Shown one piece after another: positions 38,154-50,145 of a DNA stretch of 64,000 bases. Position 1 is the stretch's first letter; each line of letters opens with the position of its first letter. Source of the stretch: Streptomyces camponoticapitis. GTDB lineage: Bacteria; Actinomycetota; Actinomycetes; Streptomycetales; Streptomycetaceae. The translations under genes were made by a program, and so were the position numbers. The stretch lies in assembly GCF_014646115.1 (NCBI RefSeq), contig NZ_BMMV01000005.1, positions 336,573-400,572 of the forward strand. The letters are read 5' to 3'. Below the pieces are notes generated by a model. The model saw nothing but the letters and a program-made list of their open reading frames with translations, was not told the origin of the DNA and did not search any database.

Positions 38154-38564
38154 ATGACCCAGCGCACTCTCGTCCTCCTCAAGCCGGACGCCGTCCGTCG
38201 CGCTTTGGTGGGAGAGATCATCGGCCGCATCGAGCGCAAGGCCGGCTGGAGCATCACCGCGCTGGAGCTGCGTACGCTCGACGAGGGCACGCTGGAGCAG
38301 CACTACGGGGAGCACAAGGGCCGTCCGTTCTACGAGCCGCTGATCGAGTTCATGGCGTCGGGTCCGGTCGTCGCGCTGGTCGTCGAGGGCGAGCGCGTCA
38401 TCGAGGGCGTACGCGCCCTGGCGGGTCCCACTGACCCGATCGCCGCAGCACCGGGGTCCATTCGGGGGGACTTCGGCACGATTGTCCGGGAGAACCTCAT
38501 CCACGCCTCGGACTCCGAGGAGTCCGCCATTCGGGAACTGAAACTTTTCTTTCCCGAGCACTGA
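38154..38564 (+). CDS. ndk: Nucleoside diphosphate kinase
   Basis: Transfers the terminal phosphate from ATP to nucleoside diphosphates. The 136-residue protein has the standard length. The N-terminal TLVLLKPDAVRRALVGEII is characteristic, and the phospho-histidine is His117 in ENLIHASDSEESA, with GSIRGDFG upstream contributing to nucleotide binding. ATG 38154 is preceded by AAGGAG; the longer frame is not homologous. It stands alone between the folC operon terminator and the mre block. Confidence 0.97.
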   Translation: MTQRTLVLLKPDAVRRALVGEIIGRIERKAGWSITALELRTLDEGTLEQHYGEHKGRPFYEPLIEFMASGPVVALVVEGERVIEGVRALAGPTDPIAAAPGSIRGDFGTIVRENLIHASDSEESAIRELKLFFPEH

Positions 38565-38676
38565 AAGACACCCCTTACCCTGGTCTTTTCTGATCAGATG
38601 TCAGCCAGACAGCGCTGAGGGCGCCTGCGGCGACCGACGGAATTCGGCCACCCCCGGCATATGCGGAGCCAGATCG

Positions 38677-38703
38677 GGAACGCATGGCTGCGACACCTCG
38701 TCA
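38677..38703 (+). promoter_or_regulatory. Candidate ECF sigma-E-type promoter for mreB
   Basis: GGAAC, a 17-nt spacer and CGTCA match the general pattern of cell-envelope-stress sigma-E promoters in Streptomyces (GGAAC and CGTC-type elements about 16-17 nt apart). The position, roughly 150 nt upstream of mreB, and the wall-related function of the target make it credible. It is a visual match only. Confidence 0.45.
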
Positions 38704-38738
38704 CCTCTATTAGAGGTGGATCAACAGGTAGATCTACC
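38702..38738. promoter_or_regulatory. Tandem palindromes upstream of mreB
   Basis: CACCTCTA-T-TAGAGGTG (38702-38718, perfect 8-bp arms) and GGTAGATCTACC (38727-38738, perfect 12-bp palindrome) lie 8 nt apart, overlapping the end of the sigma-E-like promoter. They may be repressor sites or leader hairpins. Confidence 0.5.
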
Positions 38739-38849
38739 GCGCCGCTTCAGTACGGGCGGCACTACGATGGAAGCCTCCACGCCACAGCATCCACCTCGCC
38801 ATCCTGAAAAGCCGTCAATGCTCGATTTGGGAAGGCCAGACGCATCCTC

Positions 38850-39881
<1,032 letters not shown>

Positions 39882-39984
39882 CGTATCGCCGACCGACCGC
39901 CCACTGACCGACCGACGAACGACCCGCCCGACCGCGCCGCCGGGATACATCCGACTCCGCGCAGATCATGAAAAGGGCGAATAC

Positions 39985-40009
39985 CCCCCGGGCCCAACAG
40001 GCCCGGGGG
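39985..40009 (+). terminator. Hairpin between mreB and mreC
   Basis: CCCCCGGGCC and GGCCCGGGGG form a perfect 10-bp stem with a 5-nt loop, about 100 nt after the mreB stop. It probably reduces read-through, so mreB is made in excess over mreCD, in keeping with the higher demand for the cytoskeletal subunit. Confidence 0.6.
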
Positions 40010-40171
40010 ACACCCCATATGGAACGCTGACGTCCTCGCCGGTGGATCGTTGATATACAGACAAGACCAATCCGATGCGCCAATTGAGACGAATCCCTTA
40101 CGGGGGATTCCGTCGATTCGCACGAAAATATCCGACGAGGCATTCCAACGAGGAAGGCACGGCCGCCGCAC

Positions 40172-41131
40172 GTGAGGGACACACGAGAGAGCCGGCTGCT
40201 CCTGGTGCTGCTGATCGCCATCGCGTTCGCACTGATCACGGTGGATATCCGCGGGGGAGAGGCGTCACCCGTCGACGGTGCCCGGGGAGCCGCGGCCTCG
40301 GTCTTCGGACCCGTCCAGGAGGGGGTCTCCAAGGCCGTCGACCCGGTCGGCAACGCCATCGGGGCCGTACGGGACTCCGGTGAGCGGCACGACCGCGTCA
40401 GTCTTCTGGAGCGGGAGAACGCGGCACTCAAGCAGCGGCTCGGCAGCGACGACCGCAACCGCAGCCGCGTGAAGGAGCTGGACAAGCTCCTGAAGACCGC
40501 CGGCGCCGGCCAGTACGGCATCAAGGCCGCCGAGGTCATCGCCATAGGAGCGGCCCAGGGCTTCTCCTGGACCGTGACCATCGACGCGGGCGCCGCCGAC
40601 GGCCTCAAGCGCGACATGACCGTACTGAACGGGGACGGGCTCGTCGGCCGTATCACCACCGTGGGCCCCGGCACCGCGACCGTACTCCTCGCCAACGACC
40701 CGGACTTCACCGTCGGCACCCGGATGGAGAACTCCGACGAGCTCGGCTTCGCCACCGGTCAGGGCGACCAGCCCTTCAACGTGCAGCTCCTCAACGGCAA
40801 GGCCAAGGTGAAGAGCGGCGACCGGCTGGTCACCTTCGGATCCAGCAAGGACCGGCCCTTCGTCCCCGGAGTGCCGGTCGGTCAGGTCGTACGCGTCGAC
40901 CCCTCCGGCGGCGACCTCACGCGCGACATCTTCGTCCGCCCGTACGTCGGCTTCACCAAGCTCGACATCGTCGGCGTCGTCGTCCAGGCACCCCGCGAGG
41001 ACCCGCGCGACATGGTCCTGCCGAAGAAGCCCGCCAAGCCCAAGCCCACCCCGACCGTCACTGTCACGGCCACCCCGTCGCCCAACGGCCAGCAAGTGCC
41101 GGGCGACGGTCAGGTCAACGAGCAGGAGTAG
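40172..41131 (+). CDS. mreC: Rod shape-determining protein MreC
   Basis: Membrane-anchored scaffold that links MreB to the wall synthases, 319 residues. One N-terminal helix (LLLVLLIAIAFALITVDI) is followed by a coiled coil at about residues 65-110 (SLLERENAALKQRLGSDD). The twin beta-barrel domain starts at AAEVIAIGAAQGFSWTVTID, and a Lys/Pro/Thr-rich C-terminal tail ends it. The GTG at 40172 begins the membrane helix; GAGGAAGG lies somewhat far upstream. It heads the tightly packed mreC-mreD-mrdA-rodA run. Confidence 0.94.
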   Translation: MRDTRESRLLLVLLIAIAFALITVDIRGGEASPVDGARGAAASVFGPVQEGVSKAVDPVGNAIGAVRDSGERHDRVSLLERENAALKQRLGSDDRNRSRVKELDKLLKTAGAGQYGIKAAEVIAIGAAQGFSWTVTIDAGAADGLKRDMTVLNGDGLVGRITTVGPGTATVLLANDPDFTVGTRMENSDELGFATGQGDQPFNVQLLNGKAKVKSGDRLVTFGSSKDRPFVPGVPVGQVVRVDPSGGDLTRDIFVRPYVGFTKLDIVGVVVQAPREDPRDMVLPKKPAKPKPTPTVTVTATPSPNGQQVPGDGQVNEQE

Positions 41132-41142
41132 AGCTGATCCCC

Positions 41143-41808
41143 ATGCGCTTCAACCGGATGCTGCTCTCCGTCACCCTGGTCGTGGTCGCGCTGGTCGTCC
41201 AGGTGTCCGTACTCGCCCGGCTCCAACTCCCCGGAGCCGTACCCGATCTGCTGCTCCTCGTCGTCGTCGCGCTCGCCCTGGTCTACGGCCACACCAGCGG
41301 CGCGCTCATCGGCTTCGGCGCCGGACTCCTCGCCGACATCGCCCCGCCCGCCGACCACGCCGCGGGACGGTACGCACTGGTGCTCTGCGTGATCGGCTAT
41401 CTCGCCGGACTCGCCAAGCCCGACCACGGCCAACCGCGCACCGCGCTGGGCCCGATGGTCGTGGTGGTCGGCGCCGCCGTCACCACCACGCTGCTGTACG
41501 CGGGGGTCGGCGCCCTCGTCGGTGACACCGCCGCCCGCCATGTCGGCCTCACCAACCTGGTCGTCACGTCGGCCATCTACGACCTGCTGCTCGCACCGTT
41601 CACCGTTCCGCTGATCATGGCACTGGCCAGACGCGCGGAGAACGACCCGCTCGCCGACAAGTCGAGCGGCGGCAGTGACGTCGCCTCCGGCTGGCTGGCG
41701 GCGGGGACCGGACTGAAGATCGGGAACCAGCGCGGGGGGCTGCGCATGAAGACGGCGAGGTCGCGCGCGGCCCGTGCCGGACGGATCAAGGGGGTCAAAC
41801 GACTGTGA
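41143..41808 (+). CDS. mreD: Rod shape-determining protein MreD
   Basis: Integral membrane partner of MreC, 221 residues with about five helices: LLSVTLVVVALVVQVSVL, LLLLVVVALALVYGHTSG, the YALVLCVIGYLAGLAK stretch, MVVVVGAAVTTTLLYAGVG and a fifth near residue 150. A basic cytosolic C-terminal tail of about 60 residues (rich in Arg, Lys and Gly) is an actinobacterial feature. The gene follows mreC by 11 nt, and its stop overlaps the GTG start of the PBP gene (GTGA). Confidence 0.92.
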   Translation: MRFNRMLLSVTLVVVALVVQVSVLARLQLPGAVPDLLLLVVVALALVYGHTSGALIGFGAGLLADIAPPADHAAGRYALVLCVIGYLAGLAKPDHGQPRTALGPMVVVVGAAVTTTLLYAGVGALVGDTAARHVGLTNLVVTSAIYDLLLAPFTVPLIMALARRAENDPLADKSSGGSDVASGWLAAGTGLKIGNQRGGLRMKTARSRAARAGRIKGVKRL

Positions 41809-44162
41809 GCAACATTCCGGAGACCGGACGGACGCCCAGGGTCCAGATCCGGCTCGTCGTCATCCAGATCCTTGTCTTCTCGCTCCTGCTCACCCTCGGC
41901 GGACGGCTCTGGTACCTCCAGGTCCGCAACGGCGCGGAGTACACGGACGAGGCCAAGAACAACCATGTGCAGCAGGTCGTCCAGCCCGCCGTCCGCGGCT
42001 CGATCCTCGACTCGCAGGGCGTGCCGCTCGCCGACAACGAGACCCGGCTCGTCGTCTCCGCCAGCCGCACCGAACTGATGAAGATGCAGGACAAGGGGAA
42101 GGCCGTCCTCATCCGCCTCGCCGGCGTCCTCGGCATGACGCCCAAGGAGGTCGGGGACAAGGTCAGGCTCTGCGACAACAAGACGCCGCAGCCCTGCTGG
42201 AACGGTTCGCCGTACCAGCCCATCCCCGTCACCGACGAGGCCAACACCCAGCAGGCCCTCCAGATCCGCGAGCGCGCCGAGGACTTCCCCGGCATCACCG
42301 CCGAACCGACCGCCGTGCGCCGCTACGCCGCGCCGGGCAAGGCCAACACGGCCCAGGTGCTCGGCTATCTCTCGCCGGTCACCGACGAGGAGATCACCGA
42401 GGCGCAGGACACCGACTCGCCGTTCCTCCGCTCCGACCAGGTCGGCCGCTCCGGTCTGGAGCGCACGTACGACAAGTACCTGCGCGGAGACGCGGGTGTC
42501 ACCCGCTACGAGGTCGACAACCTCGGCCGGGTCATCGGTCAGGCCAAGAGCGACCAGGCCGAGCCGGGCTCCAACATCATCACCTCCATCGACGCGCGCG
42601 TGCAGGCGGTCGCGGAGTACGAGCTCAGCGAGGCGATGAAGGCCGCGCGCAAGGAGCACGACCGCAACACCAACCAGAACTACAAGGCCGACGCGGGCGC
42701 CGTGGTGGTGCTGGAGTCCAAGACCGGCCGGGTCGTCTCCATGGCGTCCCAGCCGACGTACGACCCCAACGCCTGGGTCGGCGGGATCTCCGCGAAGGAC
42801 TACGCCAAGCTCACCAGCAAGAAGTCCAACTTCCCGCTGCTGAACCGGGGGATCCAGTCGCAGGCGGCCCCCGGCTCGATCTTCAAGGTCATCTCCTCGA
42901 CGGCGGCGGTCAAGGCCGGTTACGACTTCGACGGCAGCTACCCGTGCCCCAGTTCGTACTCCATCGGCAGCCAGGTCTTCAAGAACTTCGAGTCCCAGGG
43001 CTACGGCAGCATCGACCTCGGGCGCGCGCTGGAGGTCTCCTGCGACACCGTCTTCTACGGTCTCGCGCACAAGGAGTGGCAGAAGGACGGCGGCAACAAG
43101 CCCAAGAAGGGCGCCAACGACTACTTCTACAAGACCGCCAAGGAGTTCGGCCTCGCCAAGGAGACCGGCATCGACCTCCCCAACGAGGTCGCCGGCCGTA
43201 TCCCGGACCGCCAGTGGAAGCAGAACTTCTGGGAGGCCAACAAGGCCGGCTGGTGCAAGCAGGGCAAGAAGGGCGGCACGTACGTCGAGCAACTCGCGTA
43301 CGAGGGCTGCCTCGAAGGCAACCAGATGCGCGCCGGTGACGCGGTCAACTACTCGATCGGCCAGGGCGACACGCTCGTCACCCCGATCCAGATGGCCACG
43401 ATCTACGCGGCGATCGCCAACGGCGGCACGATGTACGACCCGAGCGTCGGCAAGGCGATCGTCAGCCCCGACGGCAAGAAGGTCACGGAGATCAAGCCCA
43501 AGTCGCACGGCAAGCTGCCGGTCGACGACAAGCTCCGCGACCAGCTGGACAAGGCCCTCGCGGGAGTGGCGACCACCGGTTCGGCCGCCTGGCGGTTCGG
43601 CGGCTGGCCGCAGGACAAGATCCCGATGCACGCCAAGACGGGTACGGCCGAGGTCTACGGCAAGCAGACGACCTCCTGGTTCGCCTCGTACACCAAGGAC
43701 TACACGATCGTCATGACGATCTCCCAGGGTGGTACGGGCTCCGGAGCCTCGGGTCCCGCCGTGCGCAAGATCTACGAGGCGATGTACGGCCTCGACGCCA
43801 AGGGCGGCCAGAACCTCAAGAAGGCCCTGATGCCCAAGCCGCGCAAGGCACTGCCCAGGATCGAGCCTGACGGCACGATCGACGCGCCGACCATCAAGCC
43901 GTTCGTACCGGACAAGAGGCCGCTGGACGGCAACGAGATCGCGCCGGCCGGGGACAACAACGGCCTGGTGCCGCAGGCCCCGGGCGACACGGGCCAGGCA
44001 CCGGGCACCGGACAGGCCCCCGGCGACACCGGGCAGGCGCCCGACGCGGGCCAGGCACCGGACAACGGCCAGGAGCCCGACGCCGGGCAGCCACCGGCGG
44101 GTCCCGGGCGGTCACCGAACGACAACGGACAGCTCGCGGGCGCACCCGCGCGGAGGGACTGA
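41805..44162 (+). CDS. mrdA: Penicillin-binding protein 2 (class B transpeptidase)
   Basis: Peptidoglycan transpeptidase of the elongation/sporulation wall complex, 785 residues. One membrane anchor near residues 16-32 precedes the dimerisation domain (RGSILDSQGVPLADNETRLV). The catalytic motifs are S358-I-F-K361, S412-C-D414 and K611-T-G613. The C-terminal tail from about residue 700 is disordered, with tandem GQAPD/GQAPG-type units at about 725-765, perhaps exposed in or through the wall. In S. coelicolor the equivalent gene takes part in spore-wall synthesis with MreB and Sfr. It is translationally coupled to mreD and followed after 3 nt by rodA. Confidence 0.95.
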   Translation: MSNIPETGRTPRVQIRLVVIQILVFSLLLTLGGRLWYLQVRNGAEYTDEAKNNHVQQVVQPAVRGSILDSQGVPLADNETRLVVSASRTELMKMQDKGKAVLIRLAGVLGMTPKEVGDKVRLCDNKTPQPCWNGSPYQPIPVTDEANTQQALQIRERAEDFPGITAEPTAVRRYAAPGKANTAQVLGYLSPVTDEEITEAQDTDSPFLRSDQVGRSGLERTYDKYLRGDAGVTRYEVDNLGRVIGQAKSDQAEPGSNIITSIDARVQAVAEYELSEAMKAARKEHDRNTNQNYKADAGAVVVLESKTGRVVSMASQPTYDPNAWVGGISAKDYAKLTSKKSNFPLLNRGIQSQAAPGSIFKVISSTAAVKAGYDFDGSYPCPSSYSIGSQVFKNFESQGYGSIDLGRALEVSCDTVFYGLAHKEWQKDGGNKPKKGANDYFYKTAKEFGLAKETGIDLPNEVAGRIPDRQWKQNFWEANKAGWCKQGKKGGTYVEQLAYEGCLEGNQMRAGDAVNYSIGQGDTLVTPIQMATIYAAIANGGTMYDPSVGKAIVSPDGKKVTEIKPKSHGKLPVDDKLRDQLDKALAGVATTGSAAWRFGGWPQDKIPMHAKTGTAEVYGKQTTSWFASYTKDYTIVMTISQGGTGSGASGPAVRKIYEAMYGLDAKGGQNLKKALMPKPRKALPRIEPDGTIDAPTIKPFVPDKRPLDGNEIAPAGDNNGLVPQAPGDTGQAPGTGQAPGDTGQAPDAGQAPDNGQEPDAGQPPAGPGRSPNDNGQLAGAPARRD

Positions 44163-44165
44163 CGC

Positions 44166-45365
44166 ATGGCCGGCACGAGCGGCTTCTCCGTCTCCGGATA
44201 CGGTCCCGAGCGCGGGCTGTGGGCCACGATCGCGGCCCGCGACTCCCTGGCGCGCAGGCTGGACTGGCCGCTGCTGTTCTCCGCGCTCGCGCTCTCGGCG
44301 GTCGGGTCGGTGCTCGTCTGGTCGGCGACCCGCAACCGTACGGATCTCAACTCGGGCGACCCGTACCACTTCCTCTTCCGCCACATACTGAACACGAGCA
44401 TCGGGCTGGCCCTGATGATCGGCACGATCTGGCTCGGCCACCGCACCCTGCGCGGCGCGGTGCCGGTGCTCTACGGCATCTCCGTCGTCCTCGTGCTGCT
44501 GGTCCTCACCCCGCTCGGCGCCACCATCAACGGCGCGCACGCCTGGATCGTGCTCGGCGGCGGCTTCACCCTCCAGCCCTCGGAATTCGTGAAGATCACG
44601 ATCATCCTGGGGATGGCGATGATGCTCGCGGCCAGAGTCGACGCCGGTGATCAGGTCCATCCGGACCACCGGACGGTCGCCAAGTCCCTCGGGCTCGCGG
44701 TCGTCCCGATCGTGATCGTCATGATGATGCCGGACCTCGGCTCGGTCATGGTCATGGCGGTGATAGTGCTCGGCGTCCTGCTCGCCTCCGGGGCGTCCAA
44801 CCGGTGGATCTTCGGGCTCGTCGGCGCCGGTGTCGTGGGCGCCGTCGCGGTCGCCGCACTCGGCGTGCTCGACGAGTACCAGATCAACCGCTTCGCCGCC
44901 TTCGCCAACCCGGAGCTCGATCCGGCCGGCGTCGGTTACAACACCAACCAGGCGCGGATCGCGATCGGTTCGGGCGGGCTCACCGGCACCGGGCTCTTCA
45001 AGGGGTCCCAGACCACCGGGCAGTTCGTCCCCGAGCAGCAGACCGACTTCGTCTTCACGGTCGCCGGCGAGGAACTGGGCTTCGTCGGCGCCGGGCTGAT
45101 CCTGCTGCTGCTCGGTGTGGTGCTGTGGCGCGCCTGCCGGATCGCCCGGGAGACGACCGAGCTGTACGGGACGGTCGTGGCGGCCGGGATCATCGCCTGG
45201 TTCGCCTTCCAGTCCTTCGAGAACGTCGGGATGACGCTCGGGATCATGCCCGTGGCGGGTCTGCCGCTGCCCTTCGTGTCGTACGGAGGCACGTCGATGT
45301 TCGCGGTCTGGATCGCGGTCGGCCTGCTTGAGTCGATCAGGGTCCAGCGGCCGATAACGGCTTGA
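44166..45365 (+). CDS. rodA: RodA/FtsW family SEDS glycan polymerase (Sfr)
   Basis: Polytopic lipid II polymerase partner of the adjacent PBP2, 399 residues with about ten helices. Conserved SEDS stretches include GATINGAHAWIVLGGGFTLQ, the QPSEFVKI motif, MMPDLGSVMVM (the catalytic Asp region is PDLG), FVPEQQTDFVFTVAGEELGF and PLPFVSYGGTSM near the C-terminus. It matches the position of sfr, the sporulation-specific family member, in the S. coelicolor mre cluster. It ends the five-gene block and is followed by a clear terminator. Confidence 0.95.
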   Translation: MAGTSGFSVSGYGPERGLWATIAARDSLARRLDWPLLFSALALSAVGSVLVWSATRNRTDLNSGDPYHFLFRHILNTSIGLALMIGTIWLGHRTLRGAVPVLYGISVVLVLLVLTPLGATINGAHAWIVLGGGFTLQPSEFVKITIILGMAMMLAARVDAGDQVHPDHRTVAKSLGLAVVPIVIVMMMPDLGSVMVMAVIVLGVLLASGASNRWIFGLVGAGVVGAVAVAALGVLDEYQINRFAAFANPELDPAGVGYNTNQARIAIGSGGLTGTGLFKGSQTTGQFVPEQQTDFVFTVAGEELGFVGAGLILLLLGVVLWRACRIARETTELYGTVVAAGIIAWFAFQSFENVGMTLGIMPVAGLPLPFVSYGGTSMFAVWIAVGLLESIRVQRPITA

Positions 45366-45379
45366 TCCGGCGGGTCGGT

Positions 45380-45413
45380 GTCGCAGGGGCTGCCACTCGG
45401 CGGCCCCTGCGAC
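45380..45413 (+). terminator. Terminator after the mre-pbp2-rodA block
   Basis: GTCGCAGGGGC and GCCCCTGCGAC form a perfect 11-bp stem with a 12-nt loop, 15 nt after the rodA stop. The right arm abuts the putative -10 box of the next gene. Confidence 0.75.
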
Positions 45414-45426
45414 TACGTTTGTGAAG

Positions 45427-47040
45427 ATGGTGGACACAAAGCGAGAGATCGAGCGTAAGTACGAACTCCCGACGCCGCCGGAGGCCGGCGGCAGCGGCTC
45501 GGAACCACGTGGCCGTTCGCTCCTGCCGGATCTCACCAAGGTGCCGGCGGTCTCAGCCGTCACCGTGCGGGGCGTCACCGAGCTGGACGCCGTCTACTAC
45601 GACACCCCTGACCTGCGGCTGATCGCCGACACCCTGACGCTCCGTCGCCGCACCGGCGGCGACGACGCGGGATGGCACCTGAAGTTCCCCGTCGGCGACG
45701 GTGTCCGCGACGAGCTCCAGGCGCCGCTCTCCGACACCCTCCCCGACGAGCTCGCCTCGCTGGTGCGCTCGCGGGTGCGCGGCGCGGAGCTGGCCCCCGT
45801 CGTACGGCTGCGGACCTCGCGCGACATCAGCCTGCTGGTCGACGAGGCCGGCCGGACACTCGCCGAAGTGGCCGTGGACACCGTCCGCGCCGAACGCCTG
45901 TCCGCCGGGGGCGGCAGCGCCGACTGGACCGAGGTCGAGGTGGAGCTGGCCGACGACGGCGATCCGGCGCTGCTCGACGCCGTGGCGAAGGTCTTCCGCA
46001 AGGCGGGAGTGCGCCCGGCGTCGGCCAAGTCGAAGCTCGCCAGGGCCCTCGCCGACACCGCGCCCCTCGACACCGCGCCCGCCGGCACCGCGCCCCGGGG
46101 GAAGGCGGACCGGAGGCCGGGCAGGCCCGCCCGCGCGACCGTGCGCACGCCGGTCACCGCCGGGGACCACGTCCTGGCCTATCTGCGCGAGCAGGCCGAC
46201 GCGATCATCTCGTACGACCCCGCCGTCCGCCGTGACCTGCCGGACTCGGTGCACCAGCTGCGGGTGGCCACCCGCCGGATGCGCTCCGCGTTCCGTACGT
46301 ACAAGAAGGTGCTCGACCGGGACGCCACCCGGCCCATCGGCGCCGAGCTGAAGTGGCTCGCGGGCGAGCTGGGCGTCGACCGCGACCAGGAGGTCCTCGC
46401 CGAGCGGCTCATCGAACGCGTGGACGCCCACGACACGACCCTGCTGCTCGGCCCTGTGCACGCCCGGCTCCAGATCTGGGACGCCGAGGGCCGCACCGAC
46501 GCACGGGCCAAGACCCTCGGCGTACTCGACAGCGCGCGCTACCTGCGCCTGCTGGACTCCGTGGAGGCACTGCTCGCCGACCCGCCGCTGCTCGCGAACC
46601 GCGCGGAGAGGAAACCCGTCAAGGTACTGCCCCGGGCGATCGTCAAGGACTACGAACGGCTCGCGGGCCGCGTCGAGCACGCGCTCGCGCTCACACCGGG
46701 GGAGGAGCGCGACCTGGCGCTGCACGACGCCCGTAAGGCCGCCAAGCGCGCGCGGTACGCCGCCGACGCGGCCGAGCCCGCCCTCGGCAAGCCCGCCAAG
46801 CGCTTCTCCAAGCGGATGAAGGCCGTGCAGAGCGTGCTCGGCGACCACCAGGACAGCGTGGTGGCCCGCGACGCCCTGCGCGACCTCGCGATCCAGGCCC
46901 ACACGGCCGGGGAGTCCGCCTTCACCTGGGGACTGCTGTACGGCGAGGAGGAGGCACGGGCGGCCGACCGGGAGCGCGAACTGCCGCGGATCTGGCGGAA
47001 GTCGGCGAAGCGGAAGCTGCGGACGGCACTGACGAACTGA
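45427..47040 (+). CDS. CYTH-CHAD domain protein (polyphosphate-associated)
   Basis: A 537-residue two-domain protein. The N-terminal CYTH domain opens with EIERKYELP and contains LDAVYYDTPDLRLIADTLTLRRR, the tunnel fold that binds triphosphate or polyphosphate. After an Ala/Pro linker the C-terminal CHAD domain runs from about residue 245, with SVHQLRVATRRMRSAFRTY and LALHDARKAAKRARYAADA, histidine-rich helices that bind polyphosphate. Such fusions are thought to act on inorganic polyphosphate or associate with its granules. ATG 45427 starts the conserved ExExK motif region. TACGTT ends 7 nt upstream and no ribosome binding site is seen, so it may be leaderless. Confidence 0.9.
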   Translation: MVDTKREIERKYELPTPPEAGGSGSEPRGRSLLPDLTKVPAVSAVTVRGVTELDAVYYDTPDLRLIADTLTLRRRTGGDDAGWHLKFPVGDGVRDELQAPLSDTLPDELASLVRSRVRGAELAPVVRLRTSRDISLLVDEAGRTLAEVAVDTVRAERLSAGGGSADWTEVEVELADDGDPALLDAVAKVFRKAGVRPASAKSKLARALADTAPLDTAPAGTAPRGKADRRPGRPARATVRTPVTAGDHVLAYLREQADAIISYDPAVRRDLPDSVHQLRVATRRMRSAFRTYKKVLDRDATRPIGAELKWLAGELGVDRDQEVLAERLIERVDAHDTTLLLGPVHARLQIWDAEGRTDARAKTLGVLDSARYLRLLDSVEALLADPPLLANRAERKPVKVLPRAIVKDYERLAGRVEHALALTPGEERDLALHDARKAAKRARYAADAAEPALGKPAKRFSKRMKAVQSVLGDHQDSVVARDALRDLAIQAHTAGESAFTWGLLYGEEEARAADRERELPRIWRKSAKRKLRTALTN

Positions 47041-47143
47041 GCGCGGGGCCACCGCTCGGGCCGGAGCGGGCACTCGGGCGGTGAGGGGCGGGTGGCGCTC
47101 GGGGTAGCCTGAATGGTCACCCCGTCAGCCCACGAAAGTCGCC

Positions 47144-49093
<1,950 letters not shown>

Positions 49094-49101
49094 ACGCCCG
49101 A

Positions 49102-49133
49102 AGCTGCCTCCGGCTGTCGGACCGGAGGCAGCT
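49102..49133. terminator. Terminator between convergent radical SAM and SGNH hydrolase genes
   Basis: AGCTGCCTCCGG and CCGGAGGCAGCT form a perfect 12-bp stem with an 8-nt loop, centred in the 77-nt gap between two convergent stop codons. Confidence 0.75.
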
Positions 49134-49170
49134 GGCTGGGGGTGGCCCGGGGGGGCCTACGGCTGGGGGG

Positions 49171-50145
49171 TCAGCCGACGTTCAGTGCGTTCAGCAGGGC
49201 CGACGTGACGTGGTCGGCCGCGTTCCGGTGGCCCTTGGCGTTTGGGTGGACGAAGGCCGTCTGGTCCGGGAACCGCGTGAAGATGCCCTCCACCCACCTG
49301 CCCGCGTCGCAGACGCTGTGGTTCCGCGAGGAGTCGTAGAGGTTGACGAAGGACGCGTCGTGGTCGCCGGCGGACTTCTCCACGACCTTGTTGAGGGGCT
49401 CCAGCACGTCGTCGCGGAGCCAGTCCAGGTCGCCCGGGGTGATCGAGGCGAACTGCTCCCAGTCGTTGTACCGGCACTTGGACGTGTCGTCGGGGACGAT
49501 CGTCGGATAGCCGACGGTCACGATCCTGGCGTGCGGGGCCCTCTCCTGGAGGGTGGCGAGCATCTCGTCGTACTTCTGACTCACCTGGGTCAGCCGTTCG
49601 GGGACGTTGTCGGCGAGGTCGTCCCGGCACGGTGTGCCCACGCCACCGGTGCCCGAGCCCAGTTGGAGACAGGTGAAGAGAATGTCGCCGAAGCCGAGGC
49701 TGTTCCCGCCCACGCCGACGGTGATCACATCGGTCCCGGGACTGACTGCCTCGGACTGGGGCGGCACCGGGGGGAACGGGTAGTCCGGGTCCTCGGAGAA
49801 GGGCGGCAGATGGCGCCCGATCGGTTCCTGGGCGTTGAAGGTGATGTCGTCGATCGTGGCGGCCCCGCAGCTGACGTTGGTCAGCTCGATGAGCGGCCCG
49901 AGATCGCGGTCGATGACCTGCGGGTAGGACTGGTCGGTGCGCTCGCAGCCGTCACGGGGGACTTCGAAGGTCTCGCCCGCGGCCTGAATCACCCCGGCGG
50001 TGTACGAGTCTCCCAGGGCTACCCACTCGTACGCCGCCGCCGCTGTCGCCGGGGCGGCTCCCGCGAGTTGCGTGGGCACGAGGGCACCCGCGACGAGAGC
50101 GGCGGTCGAGCCCAGCAGTGTCAGGCGCTTGCGGATACGGATCAC
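49171..50145 (-). CDS. Secreted SGNH/GDSL-family lipase or esterase
   Basis: Exported hydrolase, 324 residues. The signal peptide has a basic start (IRIRKRL), a hydrophobic core and an alanine-rich cleavage region near residue 36. The catalytic domain shows block I WVALGDSYTAG (nucleophile Ser), the oxyanion block VGVGGNSLGFGDILF, and block V FVHPNAKGHRNAADHV with the Asp-equivalent/His pair (Asn in HPN). Cysteines pair in the manner of streptomycete secreted esterases. GTG 50145 has GGAGGA directly upstream; the longer frame adds a non-signal extension. It interrupts the usual radical SAM-DUF2344 neighbourhood and is transcribed against it. Confidence 0.9.
   Translation of the reverse strand: MIRIRKRLTLLGSTAALVAGALVPTQLAGAAPATAAAAYEWVALGDSYTAGVIQAAGETFEVPRDGCERTDQSYPQVIDRDLGPLIELTNVSCGAATIDDITFNAQEPIGRHLPPFSEDPDYPFPPVPPQSEAVSPGTDVITVGVGGNSLGFGDILFTCLQLGSGTGGVGTPCRDDLADNVPERLTQVSQKYDEMLATLQERAPHARIVTVGYPTIVPDDTSKCRYNDWEQFASITPGDLDWLRDDVLEPLNKVVEKSAGDHDASFVNLYDSSRNHSVCDAGRWVEGIFTRFPDQTAFVHPNAKGHRNAADHVTSALLNALNVG

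Larger units (their letters stand above)
38565..38849. other. mreB upstream control region
   Basis: A 285-nt non-coding region. It contains a weak AAAGAC/GTCTTT stem after ndk, a sigma-E-like promoter (38677-38703) and two adjacent palindromes (38702-38718 and 38727-38738). Several promoters are known for mreB in S. coelicolor; only one candidate is obvious here. Confidence 0.5.
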
